Position numbers and translations under genes: made by a program | The notes under the pieces: generated by a model | What the model was told of the DNA's origin: nothing | Databases searched by the model: none | The model's input: the letters and a program-made list of their open reading frames with translations, nothing else | In this document: piece by piece, positions 35,482-44,458 of the stretch | How positions within the stretch are numbered: the stretch's first letter is position 1 | How the letters are laid out: each line of letters starts with the position of its first letter | Assembly: GCA_944389925.1 (NCBI GenBank) | Contig: CALXOD010000051.1 | Location: 124,001 to 188,000, forward strand | Reading direction: 5' to 3' | DNA: 64,000 nt | Source: an uncultured Victivallaceae bacterium | Lineage (GTDB): Bacteria > Verrucomicrobiota > Lentisphaeria > Victivallales > Victivallaceae

Positions 35482-37803
35482 TCATTTCGCCGAATCCGCC
35501 GTCGGGGGAATCCGGAACCGCTGCACATTGATTCCGTTGCCGCTGAAGTACAGCCAGCCGTCCACCACCGCTCCTCCGGCAGTAATCTCCTGCGGCGGCC
35601 GCCCCAATAACCGCACTGATTCCCCGGAAGTGGTCAGTTCATGGATCCCCCACCGCTGCAGGATAAACAGTCGTCCGTCCGGCCCTCTCTGCAAAGAGCA
35701 GCGCGGTACTTCGCCGAATTCCTTCAAATCAAAGGTTCGCTCCACCGCCAGCGTTTCAGGATTCAGCAGCAGCAACCGACCGTCAGCCAGCATTGCGCAA
35801 ACCCGATCCCGCCACAATTCCAGACTCACTACGGAAGAGGCTTCCGGAATGGAATACGATTTCTTAAGCTTTCGGCTCGACCAGTCGATGATGAAAATGG
35901 CAGCCTCCTTCGCCTGTCGGTATCCCCCTCCCGGCGCGGCCACGCTGGTGCCGCCAATCAGGTCGCCGTTCGGCAGTGTCCGCAGCGCAATACAGCTCAG
36001 CCCCGGCAGATAATCTGCAATCTGACTCTTTTCGCCGGTCTCCAGATCGTAAATCCCGATGGCACCGCCGGTCATCCCATACCCGGCAAACCCCGAAAAC
36101 AGCACGTGCCGTCCATCCGGATGTACCGTCACCGTCCGCGGCCGGGCGATCGCATCCCCCCAGCGCCCGGCAAGCCGGGGATTGCTCCGGGGCGCCGGTT
36201 CCGGTTTCACCGTCCGCGGCGCCGCCGCCAACTCCACACCGGTCAGGCCGAACATCGGCGGCCGGTCGTCCGACATGCGTGAAACCATCACTTCCATTTC
36301 CACCTCGCCCGTTTTCAGATCGAACGGCCCGAGCGTCACCACTTCCGACGGCAGCTCCCGGTCGCTCTGCAGTTCGCAGCCGGCTTCCCGCCCTTGAAAC
36401 CGCAACTTCACCCGGCCGTGCAGCGGTGAACATAGAAACTGTGCATTGAGATAATACCGTCCCGCGCGCTCCACCCGCAACGGCATCCGGAAAACTGCGC
36501 CATCCCGGTCCCCTTTCCCGAACAGCATCGGCGGCATCATCATCGGCACCACCCGGCTCCCCGATTCTATCCGAACCGTTCGGGCCAGGTCCCCCGGCCA
36601 TAACCCGAAATGCGGGATATTTTCCGACTTCCAGCGCGGTACCTCGTCCGGCTCGTAAATCCAGAGATCGCCGAACGGATATTCGCAGGCATACAACCGT
36701 TTGCCGTCATTCGCAAAATTACAGAAATTCCCCCCGGTCATCATCGGCTGTAGCCCGTAATCGGTCATCTTCCCGGTCGCCGGATCGTAAATCACCCAGT
36801 GCATCGGATGTGCGGTGGTAATATGTACCTTCCGCCCGTCCGGGCTGGCGGCAATGCTGGTGATTTCCACCCCGCCCGGGGTGAAGTCGAAAGACCGACT
36901 GACCACTCGGCCGTCCATCTCCCGGACATCGTAAATTCCCCGGTAGAAATCCCAGCGCACCACAGACGAACCATCCGGAAATGTCCGCAACCGGCCACCG
37001 TAGTTCGCCACCAGATCCGCCCGGGCGGCCGGCATCTTTCCGTTTTCGGCCACCACTCTACCGCCGAGCAGCTGTACGCGGAAATTGCCGAAGGAGGCAT
37101 ACACCGTCCCGTCCGCCGCCGGCATCACCACTCCCTTGCCCTTGGCCCGGAGCGGTTCCGGCAGAATCGACGTCTTGCGACCGGTGGCGGGATCAAATGC
37201 GACGATATGCGCCCGCGCCGTCCCGATCCCGCAGTACACCACCCCCTCCCGGTCCACAGCCAGATGGCTGAGATATGCTTCGCGGTCGTCCATCCGCCCG
37301 TAATCCGTGATTTTCCCGGTAGCCGGAGAATAAGCGATCAGCCGGCAGTGCGGAGTCGTACCCAAATAAATGGTTCCGTCCGGGCCTTCGCAGTAGGTCA
37401 TTACCTCATCGGTCGTCGCTCGCCCGAGAAACCGCATCTGCCGGGTTCTCAAATCGAAACAGACCAGATAGCCGCGCTGGTCATAATAATATTTCCGGTC
37501 CCGTGTCAGCACCGAGGAATAGCTGTACCGGAGTTTCGGATTCACCTCCGGCGGCACCACATATTCGCTGGAAGTGTCCCGGTCCACCTCCCAGAGCAGC
37601 AGCGCCCCGCCGTGGGGCCCGAAATCCGCCACCCGAGCCAACACGATCCGCCGCCCCTCGTCATCCACCGTCGCGGTCAGACTGCGCAGCTCCACCGTCC
37701 GCGCCGCCGTCCCCAGAACTTCGAAACCAGAGTCAGCTGCGGTTACCGAGAGGAACGCTCCCCCCGCGAACAGAATCCACATCAACAGTAAAATCCACTT
37801 CAT
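35482..37803 (-). CDS. Secreted beta-propeller protein (paralogue B)
   Basis: 773 residues from MKWILLLMWILFAGGAFLSV (37803), with GGGAGG just upstream. A signal peptide is followed by propeller-like repeats: YYYDQRGYLVCFDLRTRQMR, GIGTARAHIVAFDPATGRKT, HPDGRHVLFSGFAGYGMTGG and a C-terminal AAPGGG segment. These match paralogue A almost motif by motif. It is shorter because A has an extra N-terminal sandwich domain. Co-transcription with the regulator and A is likely. Function unknown; a role in handling a plant or host polysaccharide is a guess from the regulator type. Confidence 0.7.
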   Translation of the reverse strand: MKWILLLMWILFAGGAFLSVTAADSGFEVLGTAARTVELRSLTATVDDEGRRIVLARVADFGPHGGALLLWEVDRDTSSEYVVPPEVNPKLRYSYSSVLTRDRKYYYDQRGYLVCFDLRTRQMRFLGRATTDEVMTYCEGPDGTIYLGTTPHCRLIAYSPATGKITDYGRMDDREAYLSHLAVDREGVVYCGIGTARAHIVAFDPATGRKTSILPEPLRAKGKGVVMPAADGTVYASFGNFRVQLLGGRVVAENGKMPAARADLVANYGGRLRTFPDGSSVVRWDFYRGIYDVREMDGRVVSRSFDFTPGGVEITSIAASPDGRKVHITTAHPMHWVIYDPATGKMTDYGLQPMMTGGNFCNFANDGKRLYACEYPFGDLWIYEPDEVPRWKSENIPHFGLWPGDLARTVRIESGSRVVPMMMPPMLFGKGDRDGAVFRMPLRVERAGRYYLNAQFLCSPLHGRVKLRFQGREAGCELQSDRELPSEVVTLGPFDLKTGEVEMEVMVSRMSDDRPPMFGLTGVELAAAPRTVKPEPAPRSNPRLAGRWGDAIARPRTVTVHPDGRHVLFSGFAGYGMTGGAIGIYDLETGEKSQIADYLPGLSCIALRTLPNGDLIGGTSVAAPGGGYRQAKEAAIFIIDWSSRKLKKSYSIPEASSVVSLELWRDRVCAMLADGRLLLLNPETLAVERTFDLKEFGEVPRCSLQRGPDGRLFILQRWGIHELTTSGESVRLLGRPPQEITAGGAVVDGWLYFSGNGINVQRFRIPPTADSAK

Positions 37804-37845
37804 AATGCCTCCCGTTCTGGCATACAAAAGATTCGCCACCCACCA

Positions 37846-37864
37846 AAGTGTCTCTCAAGTGTCT
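37846..37864. promoter_or_regulatory. Direct repeat AAGTGTCT x2, candidate operator
   Basis: AAGTGTCT occurs at 37846-37853 and 37857-37864, an 11-base period (one helical turn). It sits immediately downstream of the -10 box of the minus-strand promoter for propeller B, overlapping the expected transcription start. This is a reasonable repressor site for the GntR-type regulator encoded in the same operon. Confidence 0.4.
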
Positions 37865-37871
37865 TTAATTA

Positions 37872-37899
37872 ATTATAAAAAAAATTTCCCCAGATGCAA
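37872..37899 (-). promoter_or_regulatory. Promoter of the propeller/regulator operon
   Basis: On the minus strand: TTGCAT (37899-37894), a 16-base spacer with an A/T-rich run, and TATAAT (37877-37872), 69 bases from the start codon. The direct repeats at 37846-37864 overlap the predicted transcript start. Confidence 0.55.
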
Positions 37900-38000
37900 G
37901 TATTATTTCAGAAAAAACAATCCTTCATTACCGCGATAAACCTTTCTGGCCTCTCTCGAAGAACCAGACTGGTAAAAAGCGGAAAAGCTCCCCCTGTTAT

Positions 38001-38029
38001 TTGTCATTTATACATTCCGGCATTATATT
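38001..38029 (+). promoter_or_regulatory. Promoter of the hisE-hisG operon
   Basis: TTGTCA (38001-38006), a 17-base spacer and TATATT (38024-38029), 46 bases upstream of hisE. Divergent from the propeller operon promoter about 100 bases away. No leader peptide rich in His codons is visible between promoter and hisE. Confidence 0.6.
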
Positions 38030-38074
38030 AAGGTTTTACGATATGGAACCATCAAACCACCAGGGCAAACAGCC

Positions 38075-38338
38075 ATGAAAACATTTGAACAGCTTTTCTC
38101 CGAACTCCGGGCCAAAGCCGCCGCCGCCGATCCGAATTCCGGCACCGTCAAAGAACTGGCCCGCGGCAAGCACTTCATCGGTAAGAAAATCGTCGAGGAA
38201 GCCGGTGAGGTTTGGATGGCCGCGGAATATGAAGGCCGGGAGAAAACCGCCGAGGAAATTTCCCAGCTGCTTTATCACCTCCAGGTCATGATGATCGCCA
38301 ATGATCTGGAACTGGAAGACGTGTATCATTACCTTTGA
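38075..38338 (+). CDS. hisE: Phosphoribosyl-ATP pyrophosphatase
   Basis: 87 residues, a stand-alone HisE (MazG-like helical fold). [20 protein letters not shown] holds the metal-binding Glu residues, and [20 protein letters not shown] completes the fold. It hydrolyses PR-ATP to PR-AMP, step two of histidine synthesis. HisI is not fused and not nearby. It precedes hisG by 24 bases. Confidence 0.93.
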   Translation: MKTFEQLFSELRAKAAAADPNSGTVKELARGKHFIGKKIVEEAGEVWMAAEYEGREKTAEEISQLLYHLQVMMIANDLELEDVYHYL

Positions 38339-38362
38339 TTTGAGCGAAAGAGATTCAACACC

Positions 38363-39211
38363 ATGCTGCAACTGGCCATCCCCAACAAAGGCGCCCTCTC
38401 CGAAAGCGCCATCTCCCTCCTGCGTGAAGCCGGATACCGCTGCACCCGTTCCGGGCGGGAACTGATTCTGAGCGACCATGAAAACGATATCGACTTCGTT
38501 TTCCTGCGTCCCCGCGACATCGCCATTTACGTCGGCAACGGCGTGCTGGAACTCGGCATCACCGGCCGGGATCTTACCCTGGACAGCCGCGCGCCGGTCC
38601 GGGAAATCATGCCGCTGGAATTCGGGCGGTCCCGTTTCTGTTATGCCGTACCTGCCGATTCCGGCATGACCATTGGCGATCTCAACGGCAAACGCATTGC
38701 CACCAGCTATCCGGAACTGCTCCGTTCCGACTTGGAAAAACGCGGCTTCCAGTGCGAAATCATCCGACTCGACGGCGCGGTCGAAGTCTCCGTCCGGCTC
38801 GGTGTCGCCGACGCCATCGCCGATGTGGTCGAATCCGGCCGTACTCTGGCTGAAGCCGGTTTGGTCGTCATCGGAGAACCACTGCTGAAATCTGAAGCCG
38901 TGCTGATCGCCCGATCCGCTGAAATCGCCAACTGTCCGGAAGTCAAAATTCTCATGGGCCGCATCCGCGGTATCATGCTCGCCGCCGCTTACGCCATGAT
39001 CGAATACGACATTCCCCGCAGCCAGCTTGCCGCCGTCTGCGCCATCACCCCGGGAATCGAATCCCCCACCGTTTCGCCGCTGAGCAATCCGGACTGGGCT
39101 GCGGTCAAGGCCATGATCCGCCGCGCCGACAGCAACCGGATCATGGATGAACTGTATGCGGCGGGAGCGCGCGGCATCATTGTCACCGACATCCGCTCCT
39201 GCCGGATTTAG
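38363..39211 (+). CDS. hisG: ATP phosphoribosyltransferase, long form
   Basis: 282 residues, so the long homohexameric HisG with a C-terminal ACT-like regulatory domain; no HisZ is needed. LQLAIPNKGALSESAISLLR opens the catalytic domain; the PRPP-binding loop is GVADAIADVVESGRTLAEAG. The C-domain begins around IMLAAAYAMIEYDIP and includes PGIESPTVSPL. First committed step of histidine biosynthesis, normally feedback-inhibited by histidine through this domain. Operon with hisE. Confidence 0.95.
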   Translation: MLQLAIPNKGALSESAISLLREAGYRCTRSGRELILSDHENDIDFVFLRPRDIAIYVGNGVLELGITGRDLTLDSRAPVREIMPLEFGRSRFCYAVPADSGMTIGDLNGKRIATSYPELLRSDLEKRGFQCEIIRLDGAVEVSVRLGVADAIADVVESGRTLAEAGLVVIGEPLLKSEAVLIARSAEIANCPEVKILMGRIRGIMLAAAYAMIEYDIPRSQLAAVCAITPGIESPTVSPLSNPDWAAVKAMIRRADSNRIMDELYAAGARGIIVTDIRSCRI

Positions 39212-39242
39212 GCGGCGCATTTCCGCAGAAAGGATGAGAAAC

Positions 39243-40217
39243 ATGGCCGATATACTCCAACGGGCGCGTGAAGTCTTCGACGTGGAAATCGACGCGCTGT
39301 ATCATGTCCGGGATTTGCTGGACGACCGGTTCGTCGCGGTCAGCCAAGCCTGCCTGGAAGCAGTGTCAGGCGGAGGGAAACTGATCCTTACCGGCATCGG
39401 CAAAAGCGGTTACATCGGGAAGAAAATCGCCGCCACCTTGTCCAGCGTCGGCTCCCCCGCAGTCTTCATGCATCCAGTAGAAGCCCTGCACGGCGATCTC
39501 GGCATCATGCAGGCTCATGACCTCATGCTGGCCTTGAGCTACAGCGGTGAAACCGATGAACTCCTGGGGATGCTCGCACCGGCCAAACGACTCGGCATCA
39601 AAATCATCGCCATCACCGGCAATGCGGATTCCAGCCTGGCGCACCTCTGCGATTATGTGCTGCCCATGCCGGTCCCCAAAGAGGCGTGTCCATTTAACCT
39701 GGCGCCGACCGCCAGCACCACCGCCCTGCTGGCCATCGGCGATGCACTGGCCATGGTGCTGCTGCAGGAACGTGGCTTCACCAAGGAAAACTTCGGACGT
39801 CTGCACCCCGGCGGAGCCATCGGACGGATGGTCACCATGCGGGCGATTGACATTATGCGCAGTGAAGACCGCTCCGCCATTGTCGGACCGGACTGGAAGC
39901 TGCGCGACGCGCTGTTCCGGATGAGCCAGGCTCGCTGCGGCGCCGCCATCGTCGCGGACGAAGACCGGCGACTGCTCGGAATTTTCACGGATGGCGACTT
40001 CCGCCGCCGTGCTGAAAAAGACCTCAACGTGCTGGAGCGGCCGATGCGGGAAGTCATGACGCCCAATCCGGTTTCGGTCCAATCCTCCGCCCTGGCCGCC
40101 GAAGTGCTGAAACTGGTGGAAGAACGCCACATCAACGGTGTGATCGTCATGAATGAGGACGGCCGCGTGGCAGGCTTGATTGATGTCCAGGATTTGCCCG
40201 GTCTGAAACTGATGTAA
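39243..40217 (+). CDS. kdsD: Arabinose-5-phosphate isomerase (KpsF/GutQ family)
   Basis: 324 residues from MADILQRAREVFDVEIDALY (39243, AAGGA eight bases upstream). The SIS domain, ~35-170, has KLILTGIGKSGYIGKKIAAT, SYSGETDEL and GDALAMVLLQERGF. Two CBS domains follow, ~205-320 (VTMRAIDIMRSEDRSAIVG, MREVMTPNPVSVQSSALAAE). Converts ribulose-5-P to arabinose-5-P, the entry to KDO for lipopolysaccharide. The BamD-like and LptE-like genes that follow support an outer-membrane role. Confidence 0.94.
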   Translation: MADILQRAREVFDVEIDALYHVRDLLDDRFVAVSQACLEAVSGGGKLILTGIGKSGYIGKKIAATLSSVGSPAVFMHPVEALHGDLGIMQAHDLMLALSYSGETDELLGMLAPAKRLGIKIIAITGNADSSLAHLCDYVLPMPVPKEACPFNLAPTASTTALLAIGDALAMVLLQERGFTKENFGRLHPGGAIGRMVTMRAIDIMRSEDRSAIVGPDWKLRDALFRMSQARCGAAIVADEDRRLLGIFTDGDFRRRAEKDLNVLERPMREVMTPNPVSVQSSALAAEVLKLVEERHINGVIVMNEDGRVAGLIDVQDLPGLKLM

Positions 40218-40220
40218 GGC

Positions 40221-40249
40221 TGGACACATCCTTGTCGATGTGCTATATT
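40221..40249 (+). promoter_or_regulatory. Promoter for the BamD-like/lptE genes
   Basis: TGGACA (40221-40226), a 17-base spacer and TATATT (40244-40249) lie just after the kdsD stop and 42 bases before the ATG at 40292. A second TATATT at 40251-40256 is poorly spaced from any -35. Confidence 0.55.
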
Positions 40250-40291
40250 GTATATTGCAGGAATAAAAAAAGAAACCCGGGAGATTCCCTG

Positions 40292-41401
40292 ATGCGAGTT
40301 TGGAACATTTTTCCGGCCCTGCTGCTGGCGGTGACATTTTTCCCGCCACTGGCTGCCGATGATGCCGGGGCCAATGCCAAGGTCGCGGCAGCACTGGAAC
40401 TGGCCCGGGAGGGCGATCATCGCGGTGCGGCGCAATTATACTGCGATGCGGATCTGCTGGCAGACGACCCGCAGCTCAAAGCCAATGCGCTCAAAGGTGC
40501 CATCAGCGAATACGAAAAAGCCGGTCTGCCCCAGCGGGAATTCGAAGCCATTGAACAGCTTTTGACCCGCTACCCGGCTCAGGCTGACTATGTCGCCATG
40601 ACCGATCGCCAGCTGGCTATCGCCAATGCCTATTATCACGGCAAACGGGAACCGGCATTCTGGCAGCTGCGCTGGATTCCGTGGCTGACCGGACCGGATA
40701 AAACGGTTGAATTCTACGAAACCGCCCTGAAGCGTGCTCCGTTTGCTCAGGGAGCTCCGGCGGCACGATTGCGTCTGGCTTTCCGCATGGACGAGGAAAA
40801 CAAGCCGGAAAAAGCCATGGAACAGCTGCGGATCCTGATCCGTGACTATCCCGACGCGCCGGAACGGAAGCCGGCATATCTGGCATTGGGCGAATTGCTG
40901 TTCAATCTGTCGCAACGCGGAGATGGAGACGGGCGTTACGCCCAGGAAGCCATCGCCGTATTCCGGGAATTTAAACGTCTTTATCCGAAAGCGGACGAAA
41001 ATGAATTCGTGGACAAAACCCTCCTGAAACTCAAAGATATTCAGGCGGAACGCCTCCTCGGCATAGCCAAATTCTACAATCGCACCGGGAAATCCGGAGC
41101 CGCAGTACGTTATCTCAATACGGTTCTCAAGGAATACCCCGACTCCCTTTCCGCCGAAGAATCGGAGGCATTGCTGGTGCAACTGGATCAAACCTATACC
41201 CCGGATGGATTCCTGCCTGAGGTACAGAGCCGCGAACCCATTTACTCCGTTCAGCGTATTCCGGAGCAGAACGCTCCGCTGCTGATTGCACCGGAAAACA
41301 GCAACGGCAAATATCTGCTCCCGGTGTATGACCTCGGACTGGATAATACCGCCGGTTCGCAACCCGTCACTTCGGAAGAAAAAAATCATGAAAATCCATA
41401 A
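40292..41401 (+). CDS. Exported tetratricopeptide protein, BamD-like
   Basis: 369 residues from MRVWNIFPALLLAVTFFPPL (ATG 40292, GGGAGA upstream). The signal looks signal-peptidase-I-like (PPLAAD); no lipobox Cys is present, unlike true BamD. TPR-like helix pairs run ~25-290: VAAALELAREGDHRGAAQLY, TVEFYETALKRAPFAQGAPA, AMEQLRILIRDYPDAPERKP, AAVRYLNTVLKEYPDSLSAE. The C-terminal ~70 residues are low-complexity. BamD helps insert beta-barrel proteins; this homologue may do so or serve another periplasmic scaffold role. Overlaps lptE by 14 bases. Confidence 0.7.
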   Translation: MRVWNIFPALLLAVTFFPPLAADDAGANAKVAAALELAREGDHRGAAQLYCDADLLADDPQLKANALKGAISEYEKAGLPQREFEAIEQLLTRYPAQADYVAMTDRQLAIANAYYHGKREPAFWQLRWIPWLTGPDKTVEFYETALKRAPFAQGAPAARLRLAFRMDEENKPEKAMEQLRILIRDYPDAPERKPAYLALGELLFNLSQRGDGDGRYAQEAIAVFREFKRLYPKADENEFVDKTLLKLKDIQAERLLGIAKFYNRTGKSGAAVRYLNTVLKEYPDSLSAEESEALLVQLDQTYTPDGFLPEVQSREPIYSVQRIPEQNAPLLIAPENSNGKYLLPVYDLGLDNTAGSQPVTSEEKNHENP

Positions 41402-41912
41402 ATTTGTCTGCTTCGCCATCGGCCTGAGTCTGCTGTTGTTCGCCTCCGGCTGCGGCTATCAGATAGGCTCATTGATGCACCCGCAGATCAAAACCATTGC
41501 CATTGCCCCGGTGGTAAACGATACCCTCGCCTACAATGCCTCGGCGGAAATGCGGAATCTGCTCAGCGAACAGTTCATGCGGGACGGTTCCCTCAAAGTA
41601 GTCTCGCTCAGCAAAGCAGACTGCCAGGTCTTTGTCCGTATTACCCAGGTGGCGTTTTCGGAAATTACCGAGCGCTCTTATGACGATGAAGATGAAATTT
41701 TCGTCCCGGATGAATGGCAGGTCACAGTCAACGCGGAATTTTCCGTTATTATTCCAGGACGGCGGGAACCGCTGATTCCCCGGCGCGTTGTCAACGGTAG
41801 AGCCAATTTTCAAGCTCCGGGCGATATGGACGCCAGCCGACGTCGCGGTATTCAGCAGGCCTGCCGCGAAGCAGCCAGACAGGTGGTGGAATTCACCACC
41901 ACGGCGTGGTAA
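41388..41912 (+). CDS. lptE: LptE-family outer-membrane lipoprotein
   Basis: 174 residues. A type II signal ends in the lipobox ASGC (GLSLLLFASGCGYQIGS), giving lipidated Cys. The mature part has the LptE pattern: CGYQIG, HPQIKTIAIAPVVNDTLAYN and EMRNLLSEQFMRDGSLKVVS. LptE plugs the LptD barrel that places LPS at the surface. The start at 41388 overlaps the BamD-like gene. Neighbours kdsD and bamD-like fit LPS/outer-membrane biogenesis. Confidence 0.85.
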   Translation: MKIHKFVCFAIGLSLLLFASGCGYQIGSLMHPQIKTIAIAPVVNDTLAYNASAEMRNLLSEQFMRDGSLKVVSLSKADCQVFVRITQVAFSEITERSYDDEDEIFVPDEWQVTVNAEFSVIIPGRREPLIPRRVVNGRANFQAPGDMDASRRRGIQQACREAARQVVEFTTTAW

Positions 41913-41963
41913 TGCAACGGTATCACTCATGATACGGCACGAAATGACGGGAGAAAAGGGCTC

Positions 41964-43265
41964 ATGTTGATCAGCGTCATCAAGAAAAGCCAACTGTACT
42001 TTATCTTTTCTTTCGCGCTGATGATCGCCGGCGGTACACTGTTGCTCAAACTGCCGTTCCTTTTCCGGGAAGAAGAACCATTAAGCTGGCTGGACTCTTT
42101 TTTCACGGCCACCAGCGCCGTCTGCGTAACCGGATTGACCACAGTCAATACCTCCAGCTTTCATCTGCCGGGGCAGCTGCTGATTTTACTGTTGATTCAG
42201 CTGGGCGGGATCGGCGTCATGACCTTGACGACCTCCATTCTGCTGGTGCTGGGACGAAAACTTTCCTTCGGCAACACCCTGCTGATGTCTAATCTTTCCG
42301 ACCGTTTTACGCTGCGCGGGACGGAAACTCTGACCCGAACCGTCATGCATTACACCCTCATTTGTGAAGCTGCCGGAGCGGTCTTGCTTTTCCCCGGCTT
42401 CCGCTGGGCGGGTTATTCCATTCCGGAATCACTATGGTATGCGGTGTTTCACTCGATTTCCGCTTTCTGCAATGCCGGCTTCAGCCCCTTCGATCAAAAT
42501 CTGGTCGGTCAAAGTGCCTGGATCAAACTGGTGATCGCCCTCCTGATTATCATGGGCGGTCTGGGCGTTTACGTTGTCTATGATATCCGCAGCGCCTGGC
42601 AGCTGAAGCAGAGGCTGCGAGCTCAGACCCGGCTGATCCTCACCACTACAGTGGTGCTCATTGCCATCGGGACTCTGGCGCTGTGGGGATTGCAGGAAAT
42701 CGGCGAAAAACCGATGAGCTGGCTGGACGCCTTCTTTCAATCGGTCTCGGCACGAACGGCGGGTTTCAATTCGGTACCGCTCGGTACCTTGACCAGTTCC
42801 AGCATTGCCGTCATGATTCTGCTGATGCAGATCGGCGCCTCGCCGGGGTCCACCGGGGGAGGCATGAAAACCACAACCATCGCCCTGGCGGTAGCTGCTA
42901 TCTACAATACATTCAAAGGGAATCGCCGGGTCCTGGTGTATAAACGTGAAATCCCGCCGGTCAACGTCATGAAGGCGTTTTCACTGATCGTCACCTATAT
43001 TCTGCTGGCCTGCTTCGGTGCCATCATCATTCAGTCATTAACGCCCTGCACGATGCAGTGGGCGTTTTTTGAATCCGCCTCGGCACTCGGTACTGTGGGA
43101 CTGGCACTGGACAATCCCGAACCGTTGACATCGGCGGCGAAACTTTTCATCATTCTTTACATGTTCCTGGGACGGGTGGGACTGTTCACCATCTTCCTGT
43201 TCCTGCTCGGAAGAGAACATAAAAGCAGGCTGACCTACCCGGAAGAACGGGTCATCGTCAGCTGA
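41964..43265 (+). CDS. ktrB: Potassium uptake channel subunit, TrkH/KtrB family
   Basis: 433 residues with four repeated M-P-M units. Pore segments are visible in order: TSAVCVTGLTTVN, HSISAFCNAGFSPFD, QSVSARTAGFNSVPL and ESASALGTVGLALDN, each with the Gly of the selectivity filter. Length is closer to KtrB (about 440) than TrkH (about 480). It works with the KtrA-type gating ring encoded 19 bases downstream, importing K+ driven by Na+ or H+. Confidence 0.94.
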   Translation: MLISVIKKSQLYFIFSFALMIAGGTLLLKLPFLFREEEPLSWLDSFFTATSAVCVTGLTTVNTSSFHLPGQLLILLLIQLGGIGVMTLTTSILLVLGRKLSFGNTLLMSNLSDRFTLRGTETLTRTVMHYTLICEAAGAVLLFPGFRWAGYSIPESLWYAVFHSISAFCNAGFSPFDQNLVGQSAWIKLVIALLIIMGGLGVYVVYDIRSAWQLKQRLRAQTRLILTTTVVLIAIGTLALWGLQEIGEKPMSWLDAFFQSVSARTAGFNSVPLGTLTSSSIAVMILLMQIGASPGSTGGGMKTTTIALAVAAIYNTFKGNRRVLVYKREIPPVNVMKAFSLIVTYILLACFGAIIIQSLTPCTMQWAFFESASALGTVGLALDNPEPLTSAAKLFIILYMFLGRVGLFTIFLFLLGREHKSRLTYPEERVIVS

Positions 43266-43284
43266 ACTCCGGAGAACCATCATC

Positions 43285-43938
43285 ATGTCCAAAAACAATT
43301 ACGCGGTATTTGGCCTCGGCGCATTCGGCGCCAAACTTGCCGTAGAACTCAGTCGGGCGGGCAATAACGTCGTCGTCGTCGATCTCAATCCGGAACGGGT
43401 CAATGATCTGCGGGAAAAAGTCACCGAAGCCATCGTAGCAGACGTCAGCAACGAAGAAGTAATCCGCGAACTCGATGTCAAAAAATTCGATGCCATCATT
43501 CTTGGAATGAGTTCACATTTCGAAGATCTGGTTCTGGCGCTGACTCTGCTCAAACAGGAAGGCGCAGCCAAGGTACTGGCCAAAGCCGGCAATCAGATTC
43601 AGGAACGCATTCTCTACCGTCTGGGAGCTGACGAAGTCATCCAGCCGGAACAGGATGTGGCGGAACGACTCTCCCGGAGACTGTCGCTGGATAACATTTC
43701 GGACTTCTTTGCCTTCAAAGGTTCTGCCATTGCGGAAGTAATGGTACCGGAGGCGCTGTCGGGACAATCGCTGCGCCAGTTGGATCTGCGCAACCGTTAC
43801 AATATCACGGTTCTGCTGATCCGCAAGCCGGGCGGCAGCCCGGAAAGCATCTGGAATCCGGACACCATCCTTGAACAGGGCGATCAACTGACTGTCTTCG
43901 GCAACCAGAAATCCATTATTGAACTTTTCAAAAACTAA
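43285..43938 (+). CDS. ktrA: Potassium uptake regulatory subunit, KtrA/TrkA family
   Basis: 217 residues. An RCK N-domain has the nucleotide-binding FGLGAFGAKLAVELSRAGNN followed by VVVVDLNPERV. The TrkA_C domain covers ~135-215 (IAEVMVPEALSGQSLRQLDL, DQLTVFGNQKSIIELF). One RCK plus one TrkA_C unit matches KtrA rather than the doubled TrkA. It forms the cytosolic octameric ring that gates KtrB in response to ATP/ADP or c-di-AMP. Confidence 0.94.
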   Translation: MSKNNYAVFGLGAFGAKLAVELSRAGNNVVVVDLNPERVNDLREKVTEAIVADVSNEEVIRELDVKKFDAIILGMSSHFEDLVLALTLLKQEGAAKVLAKAGNQIQERILYRLGADEVIQPEQDVAERLSRRLSLDNISDFFAFKGSAIAEVMVPEALSGQSLRQLDLRNRYNITVLLIRKPGGSPESIWNPDTILEQGDQLTVFGNQKSIIELFKN

Positions 43939-43950
43939 GGATCAGCCATT

Positions 43951-44388
43951 ATGGGAAACTGCATTTTCTGCAAAATTATCGCCGGCGATATTCCCTCGGT
44001 CAAAATCTATGAGGATGACCTGATTTACGCTTTTCTGGACATCGCTCCGATCAATCCCGGGCATGTACTGGTCATCCCGAAAGAACACCATGAAAGCGCC
44101 TCCACGATTCCGGAAGCCACCGCCGGTCGTATGTTCCGAATCGGGTCCCGCATCGGCATTGCACTGAAACGCGAGCTTGACTACGATGCCTACAACCTGC
44201 ACCTGGCTGATGGAACCGCAGCCGGACAGGTGGTCATGCACGCCCATTTGCACGTGGTTCCCCGGGGCGTGGAAGACAATTTCCACTGGAACTGGCGGCA
44301 GCTCACCTATGCCGATGATGCCGCACGCGCGGCTGTAGCGGAAAAGCTCGTCCGCCGCCTTGCCGACGCCTCCGAAATACAAAAGTAA
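43951..44388 (+). CDS. HIT-family nucleotide hydrolase/transferase
   Basis: 145 residues. NCIFCKIIAGDIPSVKIYED at the N-terminus with the C-x2-C pair, INPGHVLVIPKEH, and the histidine triad MHAHLHVVPR identify the HINT branch of the superfamily. Such enzymes hydrolyse AMP-linked compounds. Last gene before the terminator at 44410, so co-transcribed with ktrBA. Confidence 0.93.
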   Translation: MGNCIFCKIIAGDIPSVKIYEDDLIYAFLDIAPINPGHVLVIPKEHHESASTIPEATAGRMFRIGSRIGIALKRELDYDAYNLHLADGTAAGQVVMHAHLHVVPRGVEDNFHWNWRQLTYADDAARAAVAEKLVRRLADASEIQK

Positions 44389-44409
44389 TCTCCAGCCAGA
44401 CAATCGACG

Positions 44410-44458
44410 GGAAGAGAAAGACTTGCCGAATCAAAGCCTTTCTCTTCCATATTTTTTC
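44410..44458 (+). terminator. Rho-independent terminator after the HIT gene
   Basis: GGAAGAGAAAG (44410-44420) pairs perfectly with CTTTCTCTTCC (44438-44448), with a 17-base loop, followed by ATATTTTTTCTC. It closes the lptE-ktrBA-HIT transcription unit. Confidence 0.85.
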
